Shown: piece after piece, positions 40,306 to 49,401 of the stretch | Numbering within the stretch: the first letter of the stretch is position 1 | How the letters are laid out: every line of letters begins with the position of its first letter | From: Oscillospiraceae bacterium | Lineage (GTDB): Bacteria > Bacillota > Clostridia > Oscillospirales > Ruminococcaceae | Direction of reading: 5' to 3' | NCBI GenBank assembly: GCA_015066115.1 | Contig: SVOZ01000001.1 | Location: 62,001 to 126,000, forward strand | Length of the DNA stretch: 64,000 bases | Position numbers and translations under genes: made by a program | The notes under the pieces: model-generated | Databases searched by the model: none | Told to the model about the DNA's origin: nothing | The model's input: the letters and a program-made list of their open reading frames with translations, nothing else

Positions 40306-41874
40306 ATGAACAAGAATAAGTTTTTTCAAAATGCACTTATGCTTGTCTTTTCAACCTTTGCTATGCGCCTTGTTTTTACCGCCTTCCGCGTGGTGATCTC
40401 AAATAAGGTCGGAGCAGAGTGTATGGGACTTTTTCAGCTCACCTTTGCTGTTTATAACATTTCGGTCACCTTTGCTACCTCGGGTATAAACTTTGCCACA
40501 ACAAGACTTGTAACTCAGGCGCTTTCAAAATCAAAGCTCGGCGCCGCTAAAAAGGTTATGAGTCTGGCGGTTGTTTATAGCCTTGTGTTTGGATTTGCGG
40601 CTTTTTTTGCGGTTTTTTTTCTTGCAGAGCCAATCGGAGTAAACCTGCTTTGCGACGTGCGAAGTGTGCTCTCGCTTAAAACCTTTGCAATAAGCCTGCC
40701 GTTTATTTCGGTTTCGTCGGCGGTCTCTGGCTATTTTTATGCGACAAGAAAGGTCGGCGCCACTCTTGCATCACGCGCCTTTGAGCAGGGAATACAGATA
40801 GTATCTTTTTTCGCGATTATGCATTTTGTCCCTGCTCAAAATATAGAACTTAGCTGCTGCGCCATTGTGGCATCGTCGGCTGTTTCTGAAATTTTATCGG
40901 CTGTTTTTTTGATGGTTAAATTTTGTTTTGACAACAGAAGGATAAAAAGCCAAAAACAAAAGGGAATGGCAAAAAATCTTTGCGCGGTCGCACTTTCTTC
41001 GGCGCTTGCCGCTTACCTAAAATCCGGCCTGCAAACCGTTGAAAACATTCTTATTCCGATAGGATTTAGAAAATACGGCGCAAGCGCAAGCGATGCCCTT
41101 GCAGGCTACGGAATTTTGTGCTCAATGGTAATGCCTGTGATATTTTTCCCGTCCTTTGTGCTTTCTTCTTTTTCTATGCTGCTTATCCCGGAATTCACAG
41201 AGGCTCAGACCCTTAATAAAAAAGCCGACATCCGTTCTGCCGCAATGATCTCGGTGCGCCTTACCCTTTTATTTTCTCTTTTTGTGTCGGCAATTTTTAT
41301 TGTTTTCGGACAGCAGATAGGAGGGGCTTTGTATAGCGAAGAGCGGGCAGGTCCGCTTATAAAAATTATGGCTCCGCTTATTCCCTTTATGTATCTTGAC
41401 AGCATTGCAGATGGAATGCTAAAGGGGCTCGGTGAATACAACCGAGTTATAAAATACAGTACCATTGACACCGTTTTAAGCATCGCTCTCATCTATTTCT
41501 TGCTCCCCAAAATGGGACTTTACGGCTACGTTGTTGTAATTTATGTTTCAACAATACTCAACGCCTTTTTAAGCATCAGAAGGCTTTTAAAGGTGTCGGG
41601 AAATAGGATTTCGTTTTTTTCGGACATTGTAGTTCCGTTTGCCTCATCGCTCTTTTCGGGCGTGACCGCAAAAAGCCTGAGTAAAGCACTTTTTACACAG
41701 AAAAACACAGTGGGTTTAATAATTATGATATGTTTTTCTGTTTGCTTGCTCGCAGTTTTTATCTTTGTTTCTCATGGAAAGATGTACGACACAGTTATGT
41801 ATGCGCTCAGCACAGTAAAGGCACTTTTGCCTAAAAGTAATTTTAAAAAGCTCAGGCGCATAAATAATAATTAA
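40306..41874 (+). CDS. SpoVB-like polysaccharide flippase (MOP superfamily)
   Basis: 522 aa with about 14 hydrophobic helices, an oligosaccharide/MATE-like exporter of the SpoVB/MurJ group. In Bacillus SpoVB (518 aa) is needed for spore cortex synthesis, probably moving lipid-linked precursors. The start ATG at 40306 follows GGGGAG; the track start at 40264 adds 14 unlikely residues. The downstream SpoIID-like/peptidoglycan-binding genes suggest a spore-envelope context. MurJ or a capsule flippase are alternatives. Confidence 0.88.
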   Translation: MNKNKFFQNALMLVFSTFAMRLVFTAFRVVISNKVGAECMGLFQLTFAVYNISVTFATSGINFATTRLVTQALSKSKLGAAKKVMSLAVVYSLVFGFAAFFAVFFLAEPIGVNLLCDVRSVLSLKTFAISLPFISVSSAVSGYFYATRKVGATLASRAFEQGIQIVSFFAIMHFVPAQNIELSCCAIVASSAVSEILSAVFLMVKFCFDNRRIKSQKQKGMAKNLCAVALSSALAAYLKSGLQTVENILIPIGFRKYGASASDALAGYGILCSMVMPVIFFPSFVLSSFSMLLIPEFTEAQTLNKKADIRSAAMISVRLTLLFSLFVSAIFIVFGQQIGGALYSEERAGPLIKIMAPLIPFMYLDSIADGMLKGLGEYNRVIKYSTIDTVLSIALIYFLLPKMGLYGYVVVIYVSTILNAFLSIRRLLKVSGNRISFFSDIVVPFASSLFSGVTAKSLSKALFTQKNTVGLIIMICFSVCLLAVFIFVSHGKMYDTVMYALSTVKALLPKSNFKKLRRINNN

Positions 41875-41900
41875 CTATATTTTTGAAAGGAGCGAAATAA

Positions 41901-42986
41901 GTGGATTACTTAACACAAGAGCTGATTGAAAAATATAAATCCGAAATGCAAAAAATGATCTCCAATGTTAAAACACTAAATAACAAGATTCAAACAGAAA
42001 ATTCGAATGCTATAAACAATAATGAACAATCAATAAGTCAAACCCCTCAACCCTCTGCGCAATCAACACAAACGCCGCCGGACGAGCAAAATATAGGCAG
42101 ATTTCCTTTTTTAAGCTCGCAGGAGCCGTCGCCGCCGAGGGCTTGGGAATTTCCGAGATTTGAAACAGAGGCAGAGGGACTTACCCGCAGAATAGAGGAA
42201 ATTTTAAGACAAAACAGCGATGTTATTACAAGCGATGATTTTCCAGATCAGCTTGGCGTTAACAGAACGCGCGAGATGCCAAATGAAGCACAAAATGAGA
42301 CGCAAATCGAGGCACAAACAGAGGTGCAAACCCAACCTGAAACCATTAACTTCTCCCAAACCCCTCCACCTATGCAGTTTCAGCTTCCGCAAACTCCTCT
42401 GAATGAAATAACCTTTGAAGATCAAGCGCCCGCGCCTCAAACAGAGCCGCTTCAACAGCCACAACAGCAACCATCACAACAGCTACCTCAAACAGCACCA
42501 CCCCAAACAGAGCCGCCTCAAACCGATGCCAATACAAACGAAACTCCTCAGCAGATAGTCAGCAGAGTTTGCATAAGAGGAGGGCAAAAGGCGCAGTATT
42601 CGCCGCCTGCAAACACAGGGCTTGCCCTCTATCAGCCCGAAAACGCAAATCCTGCTCTTACAGACACAGGCACGCTCAGAATTCAAACCTTTGCAGCAAA
42701 CAGGGCCTTTCCAGTCGCAAACGCGGTGATAAGAATAAGAAATCCCGAGAATAACGAGCTTGTTGCAGTTCTTGTAACCGATGCCGAGGGCGACACAACT
42801 CTTTTAGATCTTCCTGCGCCCGACAGAAACCTTTCTAAAACCCCCGAGTTTCCTAATCCCTTTGTAAATTACCTTGTAGATATCAGCGCAGAAGGATTTG
42901 TCCCTCAAACAGATATAAATGTTCAGATGTTCGGTGGAATTGGTTCTGTTCTTCCTGCAAATTTAGTCCCACAGAACAACAGATAG
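41901..42986 (+). CDS. Pro/Gln-rich protein with C-terminal beta-sandwich domain
   Basis: 361 aa, GTG start after AAAGGAG. A short helical N-terminus (residues 1-35) precedes a low-complexity stretch rich in Q, P, T and E (about 40-220). The last 130 residues resemble a carboxypeptidase-regulatory/Cna-B-type beta-sandwich (GTLRIQTFAANRAFPVANAV, then VTDAEGDTTLLDLP). No signal peptide is visible, which fits a mother-cell-made spore coat or cortex-associated protein. Function unproven; cotranscribed with the SpoIID-like gene 11 bases downstream. Confidence 0.78.
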   Translation: MDYLTQELIEKYKSEMQKMISNVKTLNNKIQTENSNAINNNEQSISQTPQPSAQSTQTPPDEQNIGRFPFLSSQEPSPPRAWEFPRFETEAEGLTRRIEEILRQNSDVITSDDFPDQLGVNRTREMPNEAQNETQIEAQTEVQTQPETINFSQTPPPMQFQLPQTPLNEITFEDQAPAPQTEPLQQPQQQPSQQLPQTAPPQTEPPQTDANTNETPQQIVSRVCIRGGQKAQYSPPANTGLALYQPENANPALTDTGTLRIQTFAANRAFPVANAVIRIRNPENNELVAVLVTDAEGDTTLLDLPAPDRNLSKTPEFPNPFVNYLVDISAEGFVPQTDINVQMFGGIGSVLPANLVPQNNR

Positions 42987-42996
42987 GAGATGGCGT

Positions 42997-44391
42997 ATGG
43001 TTGAGGTAATTATCCCAAGCACTATAACCGTTCACTTAGGCAGACCTAAGGAGGCGGCAGAAAATGTTACGATACCTTTTATTGACTATATAAAAAACGT
43101 CGCGTCAAGCGAAATTTATCCCACCTGGCCTGAGAGCGCACTTCGTGCCAATATTTATGCACAGACCACCTTTGCTTTAAACCGTGTATTTACAGAGTGG
43201 TACAGGAGCCAGGGCTACCCATTTGATATAACGAATTCAACACAGTGCGATCAGGCCTTTGAGTATGGCAGAGATATTTTTACTCCTGTAAGCCGTATAG
43301 TTGATGAGCTTTTTAACGATTATATCCGCAGAATTGGTACATTTGAGCCGCTTTTTGCACAGTACTGCAACGGAACCACCACCACCTGTAATGGTCTTTC
43401 GCAATGGGGAACAGTTGACCTTGCAAATTCGGGGCAGATACCATTTGAAATTCTGCAAAATTTTTACGGAGATGATATTGAAATAGTGAGAGATGCTTTT
43501 GTTGGCGAGGCTCAGGATTCATATCCCGGCACTCCGATAGGAATAGGCGATACAGGAAAATATCCCTCGGTTATACAAATCGAGCTTAACCGCATTTCAA
43601 CTAACTATCCAAAAATTCCAAAGATCGAGGTAGACGGAAGATACGGCGAACAAACGGCAGAAGCGGTTAGGACCTTTCAGGAAATATTTAATCTTAACCC
43701 CACAGGAATTGTTGATAAAGATACCTGGTACCGCCTTGTCCGTATCTACATAAGCGTTAAAAGATTGTCTGAGCTTAATTCCGAGGGAATAAAGCTTGAG
43801 GATATTTCCTTTCAGTTTCCGCAGGCGCTGTCTGTTGGCTCAGAGGGCGATAACGTTCGGGTTTTGCAGCTTTTTCTATCCTATATCTCGGCATTTAACG
43901 ATTTTATTCCTGCAGTTAATATCGATGGCATTTTTGGCCCCGCAACAGAAGAAGCGGTTCGCGCCTTTCAGCGATATAAAGGTCTTACCGAAAACGGAAT
44001 AGTAGATGAAGAAACCTGGAATCAGATCTATTATGAATATCGAAACATTTTACAGTCGCTTCCAAACATAGAGGGGCAGATAGTGGCAGAGCCTTATCCG
44101 GGAGTAGAGCTGAGGCAGGGAATGAACGGCGAGTCAATAAGGCTTATTCAGGAGTATATAAGCTATATTGCGCTGTTTTTCAGGTCAATAAGCACGGTTG
44201 CTCCAACAGGCTATTTCGGACCGGGAACAGCGGCATCTGTAAGAAGATTTCAGAGCGAGTTTGGCTTGCCTGTAACAGGCGTTGTTGATGAAGCAACCTG
44301 GAATAGAATTGCACTTGTCTATTCTGATTTACAAACCGAGCAGGTAAGACTTGATGGTCAAACACCTGCAAATGCAATCACACAGCAGTAA
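42997..44391 (+). CDS. SpoIID-like domain plus three peptidoglycan-binding domains
   Basis: 464 aa. Residues about 25-165 resemble the SpoIID lytic transglycosylase domain: WPESALRANIYAQTTFAL matches the SpoIID pattern EALKAQAVAARTYAL, including the catalytic-type Glu, and CNGLSQWG with DLANSG follows. Then come three PG_binding_1 repeats (about 195-250, 275-345, 370-440), each with FGPxT..AVRxFQ-type motifs. No signal peptide is evident. It probably remodels or binds spore cortex peptidoglycan. TAGGAGA precedes the ATG. Confidence 0.85.
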   Translation: MVEVIIPSTITVHLGRPKEAAENVTIPFIDYIKNVASSEIYPTWPESALRANIYAQTTFALNRVFTEWYRSQGYPFDITNSTQCDQAFEYGRDIFTPVSRIVDELFNDYIRRIGTFEPLFAQYCNGTTTTCNGLSQWGTVDLANSGQIPFEILQNFYGDDIEIVRDAFVGEAQDSYPGTPIGIGDTGKYPSVIQIELNRISTNYPKIPKIEVDGRYGEQTAEAVRTFQEIFNLNPTGIVDKDTWYRLVRIYISVKRLSELNSEGIKLEDISFQFPQALSVGSEGDNVRVLQLFLSYISAFNDFIPAVNIDGIFGPATEEAVRAFQRYKGLTENGIVDEETWNQIYYEYRNILQSLPNIEGQIVAEPYPGVELRQGMNGESIRLIQEYISYIALFFRSISTVAPTGYFGPGTAASVRRFQSEFGLPVTGVVDEATWNRIALVYSDLQTEQVRLDGQTPANAITQQ

Positions 44392-44404
44392 AGGAGGGGA
44401 AACG

Positions 44405-44953
44405 ATGGCTAAAAAGAATGCACAACATATAAATAAAAGAAGGGCAGTTTATGACCTTCAGAATATGCTTTACACAATCAGCAGATATCAAAACGGCACA
44501 CCTGATGTGCTTCCTGACGGCATTTTCGGGACTAAAACGGCGCAGGCAATAAGCAAGTTTCAGCAAAGTGTTGGCATTGCTCCTACCGGCGTTGCTGATA
44601 ATGAAACCTTTAGAGCAATTTCAGAAAAACATCGTGAAGTTACATTTTTTACAAGCACTCCTGCAAAAATTGCCTTTTATCCAAGGATAATTGTTAAGCC
44701 GTTAAAAAAAGGCGATAAACATGATAGTGTGTCTTTTGCACAGATTTTGTTTAATAGATTGTCAGACGATTTTCCCGATTACCAAAATAACATTGTTTCA
44801 GGAATGCTCGATGACATAACCGAGAGAAACCTAACACTATTCCAGAGAGTTAACCGCATAGAGCCGAATGGAGAGATTGACCGTCAAACCTGGGAGCGAA
44901 TGGCGCTCTACTATAATATGTTTTACAGCGAAACAACATCCCGCCTCGATTGA
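44405..44953 (+). CDS. Peptidoglycan-binding domain protein
   Basis: 182 aa with two PG_binding_1-type repeats: DGIFGTKTAQAISKFQQSVG near residues 39-58, and a weaker second copy near 130-165 (GMLDDITERNLTLFQRVNRI). No catalytic domain or signal peptide. The ATG at 44405 follows GGAGGGG; the track start lies inside the previous gene. It is the third gene of the cluster and ends in a terminator overlapping its stop. Confidence 0.85.
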   Translation: MAKKNAQHINKRRAVYDLQNMLYTISRYQNGTPDVLPDGIFGTKTAQAISKFQQSVGIAPTGVADNETFRAISEKHREVTFFTSTPAKIAFYPRIIVKPLKKGDKHDSVSFAQILFNRLSDDFPDYQNNIVSGMLDDITERNLTLFQRVNRIEPNGEIDRQTWERMALYYNMFYSETTSRLD

Positions 44954-44972
44954 GGCGGGATGTTGTTTCGTA
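44929..44972 (+). terminator. Terminator after peptidoglycan-binding cluster
   Basis: GAAACAACATCCCGCCTC GATT GAGGCGGGATGTTGTTTC, an 18-bp perfect stem overlapping the end of the last gene. The tail has few T residues. Confidence 0.75.
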
Positions 44973-45071
44973 AAATATAAAATCAGATAAAAAATATTTA
45001 ATTTCAGATAATGACAATATAATGCAAATATGATACAATGAAATAAAATAGTACAAAACGGGAGGTATTAT

Positions 45072-45308
45072 ATGCCTGTTTTAGAGAAAAACTTATATTT
45101 TTTTATATTTGCTTTATTATTTGTTATTGGGTTAAGCATATTAAAATTCTATACAAAAAAAGGTTTTTATATTGCACAGGTTGTCGCGACCTTTGCATTT
45201 GCAACACACTTGCAAAATAGCCCTACAGAAAGGTTGGATTCGCTTTTTATCATATGGATTTTGGCATCGTTAGCCGCATTGTCAATAACCAGCGTATCCA
45301 AAGAGTAA
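45072..45308 (+). CDS. Small hypothetical membrane protein
   Basis: 78 aa with two hydrophobic helices (about 8-26 and 54-72) and a middle segment (KKGFYIAQVVATFAFATHLQ) that may be a third. GGGAGG is seven bases before the ATG and a weak TACAAT -10 lies near 45032. No family is recognised. It stands alone between terminators. Confidence 0.7.
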   Translation: MPVLEKNLYFFIFALLFVIGLSILKFYTKKGFYIAQVVATFAFATHLQNSPTERLDSLFIIWILASLAALSITSVSKE

Positions 45309-45336
45309 ACACATATTAGCTGATTACTATTTAAAC

Positions 45337-45373
45337 TAACTCCACCTCAAGCGAGGTGGGGTTAATTTTTTAG
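45337..45373. terminator. Bidirectional terminator
   Basis: AACTCCACCTC AAGC GAGGTGGGGTT stem between convergent genes, with a T run on the plus strand. Confidence 0.82.
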
Positions 45374-46293
45374 AAAACCGTTTCAATCACCTTTTGTGAC
45401 TCATCAGGCGAATAAACAAACCTGTCAATGTGGCCTGAATCAATAAAGTATTTTGGCTCGCTTTTAGTGTATTGCGCCTCAAATGCATCAATTATAATAA
45501 GCTTTACCTTCATTTTATCGGGAATAATGTTTTTTATGTAAACGCTTGCCTGCTGTCCTGTTTTCACATTTTCTTTAGGCTCTGCAAGACCTGCCAAATT
45601 GGGACTTAGCTCAACAAAAATGCCGTAACTTTCAACAGAACGGATAATTCCCGAAACCGTTTCGCCTATGTTAAAGCTGCGTGCATTTTCCTCCCAGGTT
45701 CCAAGCAGTTCCTTGTGTGAAAGGGTTATCTTGCCGCATTCATCTATCGACTTGACAACGGCACAGATGCTCTGTCCGTTAATAAACCTGTCGCAAGGGT
45801 GTGAAATGCGCGAAACCGAAATAAAATCAATAGGTATCATGGAAATTATGCCGCAGGCAATGTCAACAAAACAGCCAAACGGCTCAAGTCTTGTTATGGT
45901 AACGGGGATAATATCTCCCGGCAAAAGAGAGTCTATGTATTCTTTTTTGCATTCTTCCTGAACCGCTCGCCGCGATAAAATCGCGTAATCACTGCCGTCC
46001 TCGTTTTTTGCAAAGCAGAGAATTTTAAAGCAGGTGGGTTTATTTACCCTTGAGATGATGGCAATGTCCCTGACGTCGCCTGCTTCAATTCCTATAGCCG
46101 CCTCTGCCCTCGGAATAACACCCTTCATACAGCCTAAGTCAAGGATAAGATTGTGGTCGCAGTCGCAGCAGATGGCGCGCGCCTCAAGCGTTTTTCCCTG
46201 AATAAAAGCATCCTGCAGCGCGGCAGGGGATTTGAGGGATAATATGTTGCTTCTGCTCGAAATAAGTGAGCCTTCCGGTTTATAAACAGCCAT
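45370..46293 (-). CDS. S1 RNA-binding domain protein
   Basis: 307 aa with S1-type OB folds: a divergent one at about 40-110, a clear one at about 130-195 (GDIIPVTITRLEPFGCFVDI) and another at about 212-275 (GETVSGIIRSVESYGIFVEL). Clostridia often annotate such proteins as ribosomal protein S1-like, but it is shorter than true S1 (about 400-550 aa) and the role is unknown. GGGAGG precedes the ATG. It is the only gene of its transcript. Confidence 0.87.
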   Translation of the reverse strand: MAVYKPEGSLISSRSNILSLKSPAALQDAFIQGKTLEARAICCDCDHNLILDLGCMKGVIPRAEAAIGIEAGDVRDIAIISRVNKPTCFKILCFAKNEDGSDYAILSRRAVQEECKKEYIDSLLPGDIIPVTITRLEPFGCFVDIACGIISMIPIDFISVSRISHPCDRFINGQSICAVVKSIDECGKITLSHKELLGTWEENARSFNIGETVSGIIRSVESYGIFVELSPNLAGLAEPKENVKTGQQASVYIKNIIPDKMKVKLIIIDAFEAQYTKSEPKYFIDSGHIDRFVYSPDESQKVIETVF

Positions 46294-46418
46294 TATTCTA
46301 TAAGCCTCCCGATTATTTATGTCATTTTAAAGCATTGTATGCTCGTCTTGGTTTAAGTATATGAGGGAGCGGGGCGGTAATATTCGGTAAAAGACTAAAA
46401 AATCCTTTAAGGGAAATA

Positions 46419-46447
46419 TTGCCTTTTGGTGTAAAATCGTGTATAAT
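46419..46447 (+). promoter_or_regulatory. Sigma-A promoter for DUF951-prfA operon
   Basis: TTGCCT and TATAAT with a 17-base spacer, about 45 bases upstream of the DUF951 start. Confidence 0.65.
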
Positions 46448-46492
46448 AATCTATGTATAGTTTTTTTGTGGTTGAAAGGAGAGCACAGGCGC

Positions 46493-46678
46493 ATGGATGT
46501 AAGAGTAAATGACGTTCTTGTTATGAAAAAAACTCACCCCTGCGGATGCAAGGAGTTTACCGTTCTGCGTTCAGGAATGGATTTTAAGCTCAGGTGTAAC
46601 GGATGCGGCCACGAAATTATGATTGCAAGGTCAAAGGCTGAAAAAAATATCAAAAAAATTCAGCGTTCCCAAGAATAA
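46493..46678 (+). CDS. DUF951 domain protein
   Basis: 61 aa, full-length DUF951. Two CxxC-like pairs (HPCGCKEF and CNGCGHEI) and the segment VLMKKTHPCG...MDFKLRC are diagnostic. It is a small cytoplasmic putative zinc protein of unknown function, frequently next to translation genes. The ATG at 46493 is the family start; upstream residues in the track are not conserved-like. It precedes prfA by 17 bases. Confidence 0.9.
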   Translation: MDVRVNDVLVMKKTHPCGCKEFTVLRSGMDFKLRCNGCGHEIMIARSKAEKNIKKIQRSQE

Positions 46679-46695
46679 ATTAAAGGATGAATAAA

Positions 46696-47772
46696 ATGTT
46701 TCAAAAAATCGGTTTAATTGCAGAAAAATATGAAAATATCAAAGAGAGCCTTATGGATCCTGACGTGATTTCAGATAATAAGAAATATGCCTCTCTTATG
46801 CGCGAATATAAAAACATTTCGCCTATAGTTGAAAAATATGAGGAGTACCTCACCTGTAAAAGAAATATGGATGAGGCAAAAGAGCTTCTTGATGCGGGGG
46901 GTCTTGAAAAGGATTTTCGCGAAATGGTCCAGCAGGAATTTGAGGAAAACCGAGATAGTATCGAAAAAATTTCCGAAGAGCTTAAAATTCTTCTTCTGCC
47001 CAAGGATCCCAACGATGATAAAAACGTTATCGTTGAAATAAGAGGCGGAGCAGGCGGCGAGGAAGCGGCGCTTTTTGCAGGTTCGCTTTTCCGTATGTAC
47101 AGTATGTATGGCGAGGCTCGCGGCTGGAAAACCGAAATACTTAACGAAAATCCAACAGAGCTTGGCGGTTACAAGGAAATCAGCTTTAATATCGAGGGCG
47201 AGGGAGCCTATTCCTGCCTTAAATTTGAAAGCGGAGTTCATAGGGTTCAGAGAGTTCCCGAAACCGAGGCAGGTGGCAGAATTCACACCTCGACGGTTAC
47301 CGTTGCCGTTCTCCCCGAGGTTGAGGATGTTGAGGTCGATATAAATCCCACAGACCTGCAGATAGACACCTATAGATCGGGTGGAGCAGGCGGTCAGCAC
47401 GTTAATAAAACTGAGTCTGCCATTCGTATCACTCACATCCCGACAGGACTTGTTGTTGAATGCCAGGATGAGAGAAGCCAGCACAAAAATAAGGATAAGG
47501 CAATGAAAATTCTTCGTTCTCGCCTTTATGAGCTTAAACAAAGAGAGCAGAATGACAAAATTGCAAGCCAGCGTAAGCTGCAGGTCGGAACAGGCGACAG
47601 ATCAGAGAGAATTCGCACCTACAATTTTCCGCAGGGAAGGGTTACCGACCACCGTATAGGCCTAACCCTTTACAAGATCGAAAACATTATGAACGGCGAT
47701 CTAACAGAAATTATTGAAGCTCTTAACACCGCCGACCAGGCTGAAAAGCTTGCGATGAGCGCAGAGGGATAA
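46696..47772 (+). CDS. prfA: Peptide chain release factor 1
   Basis: 358 aa. It recognises UAA/UAG and triggers peptide release. The GGQ loop is in [20 protein letters not shown] near residue 230, and the stop-codon-recognition region lies before it. The ATG at 46696 has AAAGGA at suitable distance; the track ATG at 46687 overlaps that site. Length agrees with RF1 (about 356-360 aa). Confidence 0.96.
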   Translation: MFQKIGLIAEKYENIKESLMDPDVISDNKKYASLMREYKNISPIVEKYEEYLTCKRNMDEAKELLDAGGLEKDFREMVQQEFEENRDSIEKISEELKILLLPKDPNDDKNVIVEIRGGAGGEEAALFAGSLFRMYSMYGEARGWKTEILNENPTELGGYKEISFNIEGEGAYSCLKFESGVHRVQRVPETEAGGRIHTSTVTVAVLPEVEDVEVDINPTDLQIDTYRSGGAGGQHVNKTESAIRITHIPTGLVVECQDERSQHKNKDKAMKILRSRLYELKQREQNDKIASQRKLQVGTGDRSERIRTYNFPQGRVTDHRIGLTLYKIENIMNGDLTEIIEALNTADQAEKLAMSAEG

Positions 47773-47785
47773 AGAAGGGATATTT

Positions 47786-48817
47786 ATTAAAACCGTTATA
47801 AAAGACGCATTTGATGTGCAAAATGATATAGAAAACATAAGGCTTGCTGCCGACATTTTAAAAAACGGCGGACTTGTTGCCTTCCCAACCGAAACTGTTT
47901 ACGGACTCGGCGCAAACGCGCTTGACTCTGAGGCCGTAAAAAAGATTTTTATAGCTAAGGGAAGGCCGCAGGATAACCCCCTTATAGTTCACATTGACTC
48001 GGTAGAAATGATGATGCCGCTTGTAAAAGGCTTTGATGAGCGTGCAAAGGCGCTTGCAGAGCGCTTTTGGCCGGGACCGCTTACAATTATTATGGAACGC
48101 AGTGAGGCTGTGCCTGACACCGTGAGCGCAGGCCTTTCTACAGTGGCAATTCGTATGCCCTCGGATGAGATAGCAAGAGCGCTTATTTCAAAGGCAGGCA
48201 TTCCCGTTTCCGCCCCGTCGGCAAATCTTTCGGGAAGTCCAAGCCCAACAAGTGCAAAGCATGTAATAGATGATCTTTCCGGCAGAGTTGATATGATTTT
48301 AAATTCACATAACTGCACAGTTGGAGTCGAGTCAACTGTTATTTCTCTTGCAGGAGAAAAGCCTCGGCTGCTTCGCCCCGGCTTTGTAACGGTTGAAGAG
48401 CTTTCCGAGGTTATCGGAGAAATCGAGATCGATAAGGCGGTTTATGAGAGCATTTCAAATGACACGGTTGTTAATGCGCCGGGAATGAAGTATAAGCATT
48501 ATGCTCCAAAGGCCAAGGTCGTAGTAATTAAAAGCAATTTTGAAAAATATAAAGAGTTCTTATCACAGAATGCAGATGAAAAAACCGTTGCAATGTGCTT
48601 TGCAGGCGAGGGCAAAGCTCTTTCTTTACCATTTGTAGAGTTTGGAGAAGAGAATAATTCAAAACAGCAGGCAATAATGCTCTTTGATGCCCTTAGAAAA
48701 GTTGATGAATTGGGAGCCAAAACTGTTTATGTCCGTTGCCCTGACTGTAAAGGTGTGGGCCTTGCCGTTACAAACCGTCTTTTTAAAGCGGCGGGATTTG
48801 AGGTGATCGAGCTTTGA
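47786..48817 (+). CDS. L-threonylcarbamoyladenylate synthase (Sua5/YwlC type)
   Basis: About 343 aa. It makes threonylcarbamoyl-AMP for t6A37 tRNA modification. The YrdC domain starts with GGLVAFPTETVYGLGANA and contains VSAPSANLSGSPSPTSA near residue 145; the C-terminal Sua5 domain begins after the linker NAPGMKYKHYAPKA. The track's GTG at 47816 has no ribosome-binding site and trims the N-terminus. An in-frame ATT at 47786, preceded by AAGAAGGG six bases away, gives an N-terminus of family-like length, so an AUU start is proposed. It overlaps coaE. Confidence 0.9.
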   Translation: MKTVIKDAFDVQNDIENIRLAADILKNGGLVAFPTETVYGLGANALDSEAVKKIFIAKGRPQDNPLIVHIDSVEMMMPLVKGFDERAKALAERFWPGPLTIIMERSEAVPDTVSAGLSTVAIRMPSDEIARALISKAGIPVSAPSANLSGSPSPTSAKHVIDDLSGRVDMILNSHNCTVGVESTVISLAGEKPRLLRPGFVTVEELSEVIGEIEIDKAVYESISNDTVVNAPGMKYKHYAPKAKVVVIKSNFEKYKEFLSQNADEKTVAMCFAGEGKALSLPFVEFGEENNSKQQAIMLFDALRKVDELGAKTVYVRCPDCKGVGLAVTNRLFKAAGFEVIEL

Positions 48818-49398
48818 TTATAGGTTTAACAGGGCAAACTGGTGCAGGAAAATCAACTGTTTGCGCTTTTCTTAAGGAAAAAGCAATTGCCGTTATAGAT
48901 TGCGATAAGGTTTCCCGAGAAGTAACAGAAAAGGGAAGTGCCCTGCTTAAAAAGCTTGCAGATGCCTTTGGAGCCGATGTTCTTTTTAAGGATGGCTCTC
49001 TTAACCGTAAATGTCTTGCAGAAAAAGCCTTTTCAAGCAAGGAAAAAACTAGGCTTTTAAACAGCATAACCCATCCCGAAATCTTGAAAGCTATAAAAGA
49101 AAAGATAAATGAGCTTGATGCACAAAACATTCTGCTTGATGCACCAACCCTTTTTGAAAGCGGGGCAGATAAGCTTTGCGATAAAATTATTGCAGTTGTT
49201 GCCGATGAAAATTTAAGAAAAAGCAGAATAACTGCACGCGATAATTTAACCGAAAAGCAGGTTTCCCTGCGCCTTTCAGCACAAAAGGACGATAAATTCT
49301 ACATCGAAAAGGCAGATGCTGTTATTATTAACAACGGTGGTACTTCAGAACTAAAAAATAACACCGAAAAAGCCTTGCAGAAAATAGGAGTAATTTGA
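48814..49398 (+). CDS. coaE: Dephospho-CoA kinase
   Basis: 194 aa P-loop kinase for the last step of CoA synthesis. GLTGQTGAGKSTVC at residues 3-16 is Walker A; IDCDKVSREV near 29 and DAPTLFES near 108 are family motifs. The TTG start at 48814 overlaps the preceding stop (TTGA), with GAGGTGAT upstream. Confidence 0.94.
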   Translation: MIIGLTGQTGAGKSTVCAFLKEKAIAVIDCDKVSREVTEKGSALLKKLADAFGADVLFKDGSLNRKCLAEKAFSSKEKTRLLNSITHPEILKAIKEKINELDAQNILLDAPTLFESGADKLCDKIIAVVADENLRKSRITARDNLTEKQVSLRLSAQKDDKFYIEKADAVIINNGGTSELKNNTEKALQKIGVI

Positions 49399-49401
49399 TC
49401 T

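Noticed and set aside
46771-47541. 256-aa minus-strand ORF inside prfA
   Set aside because: Fully antisense to a highly conserved release-factor gene, with no start signals of its own.
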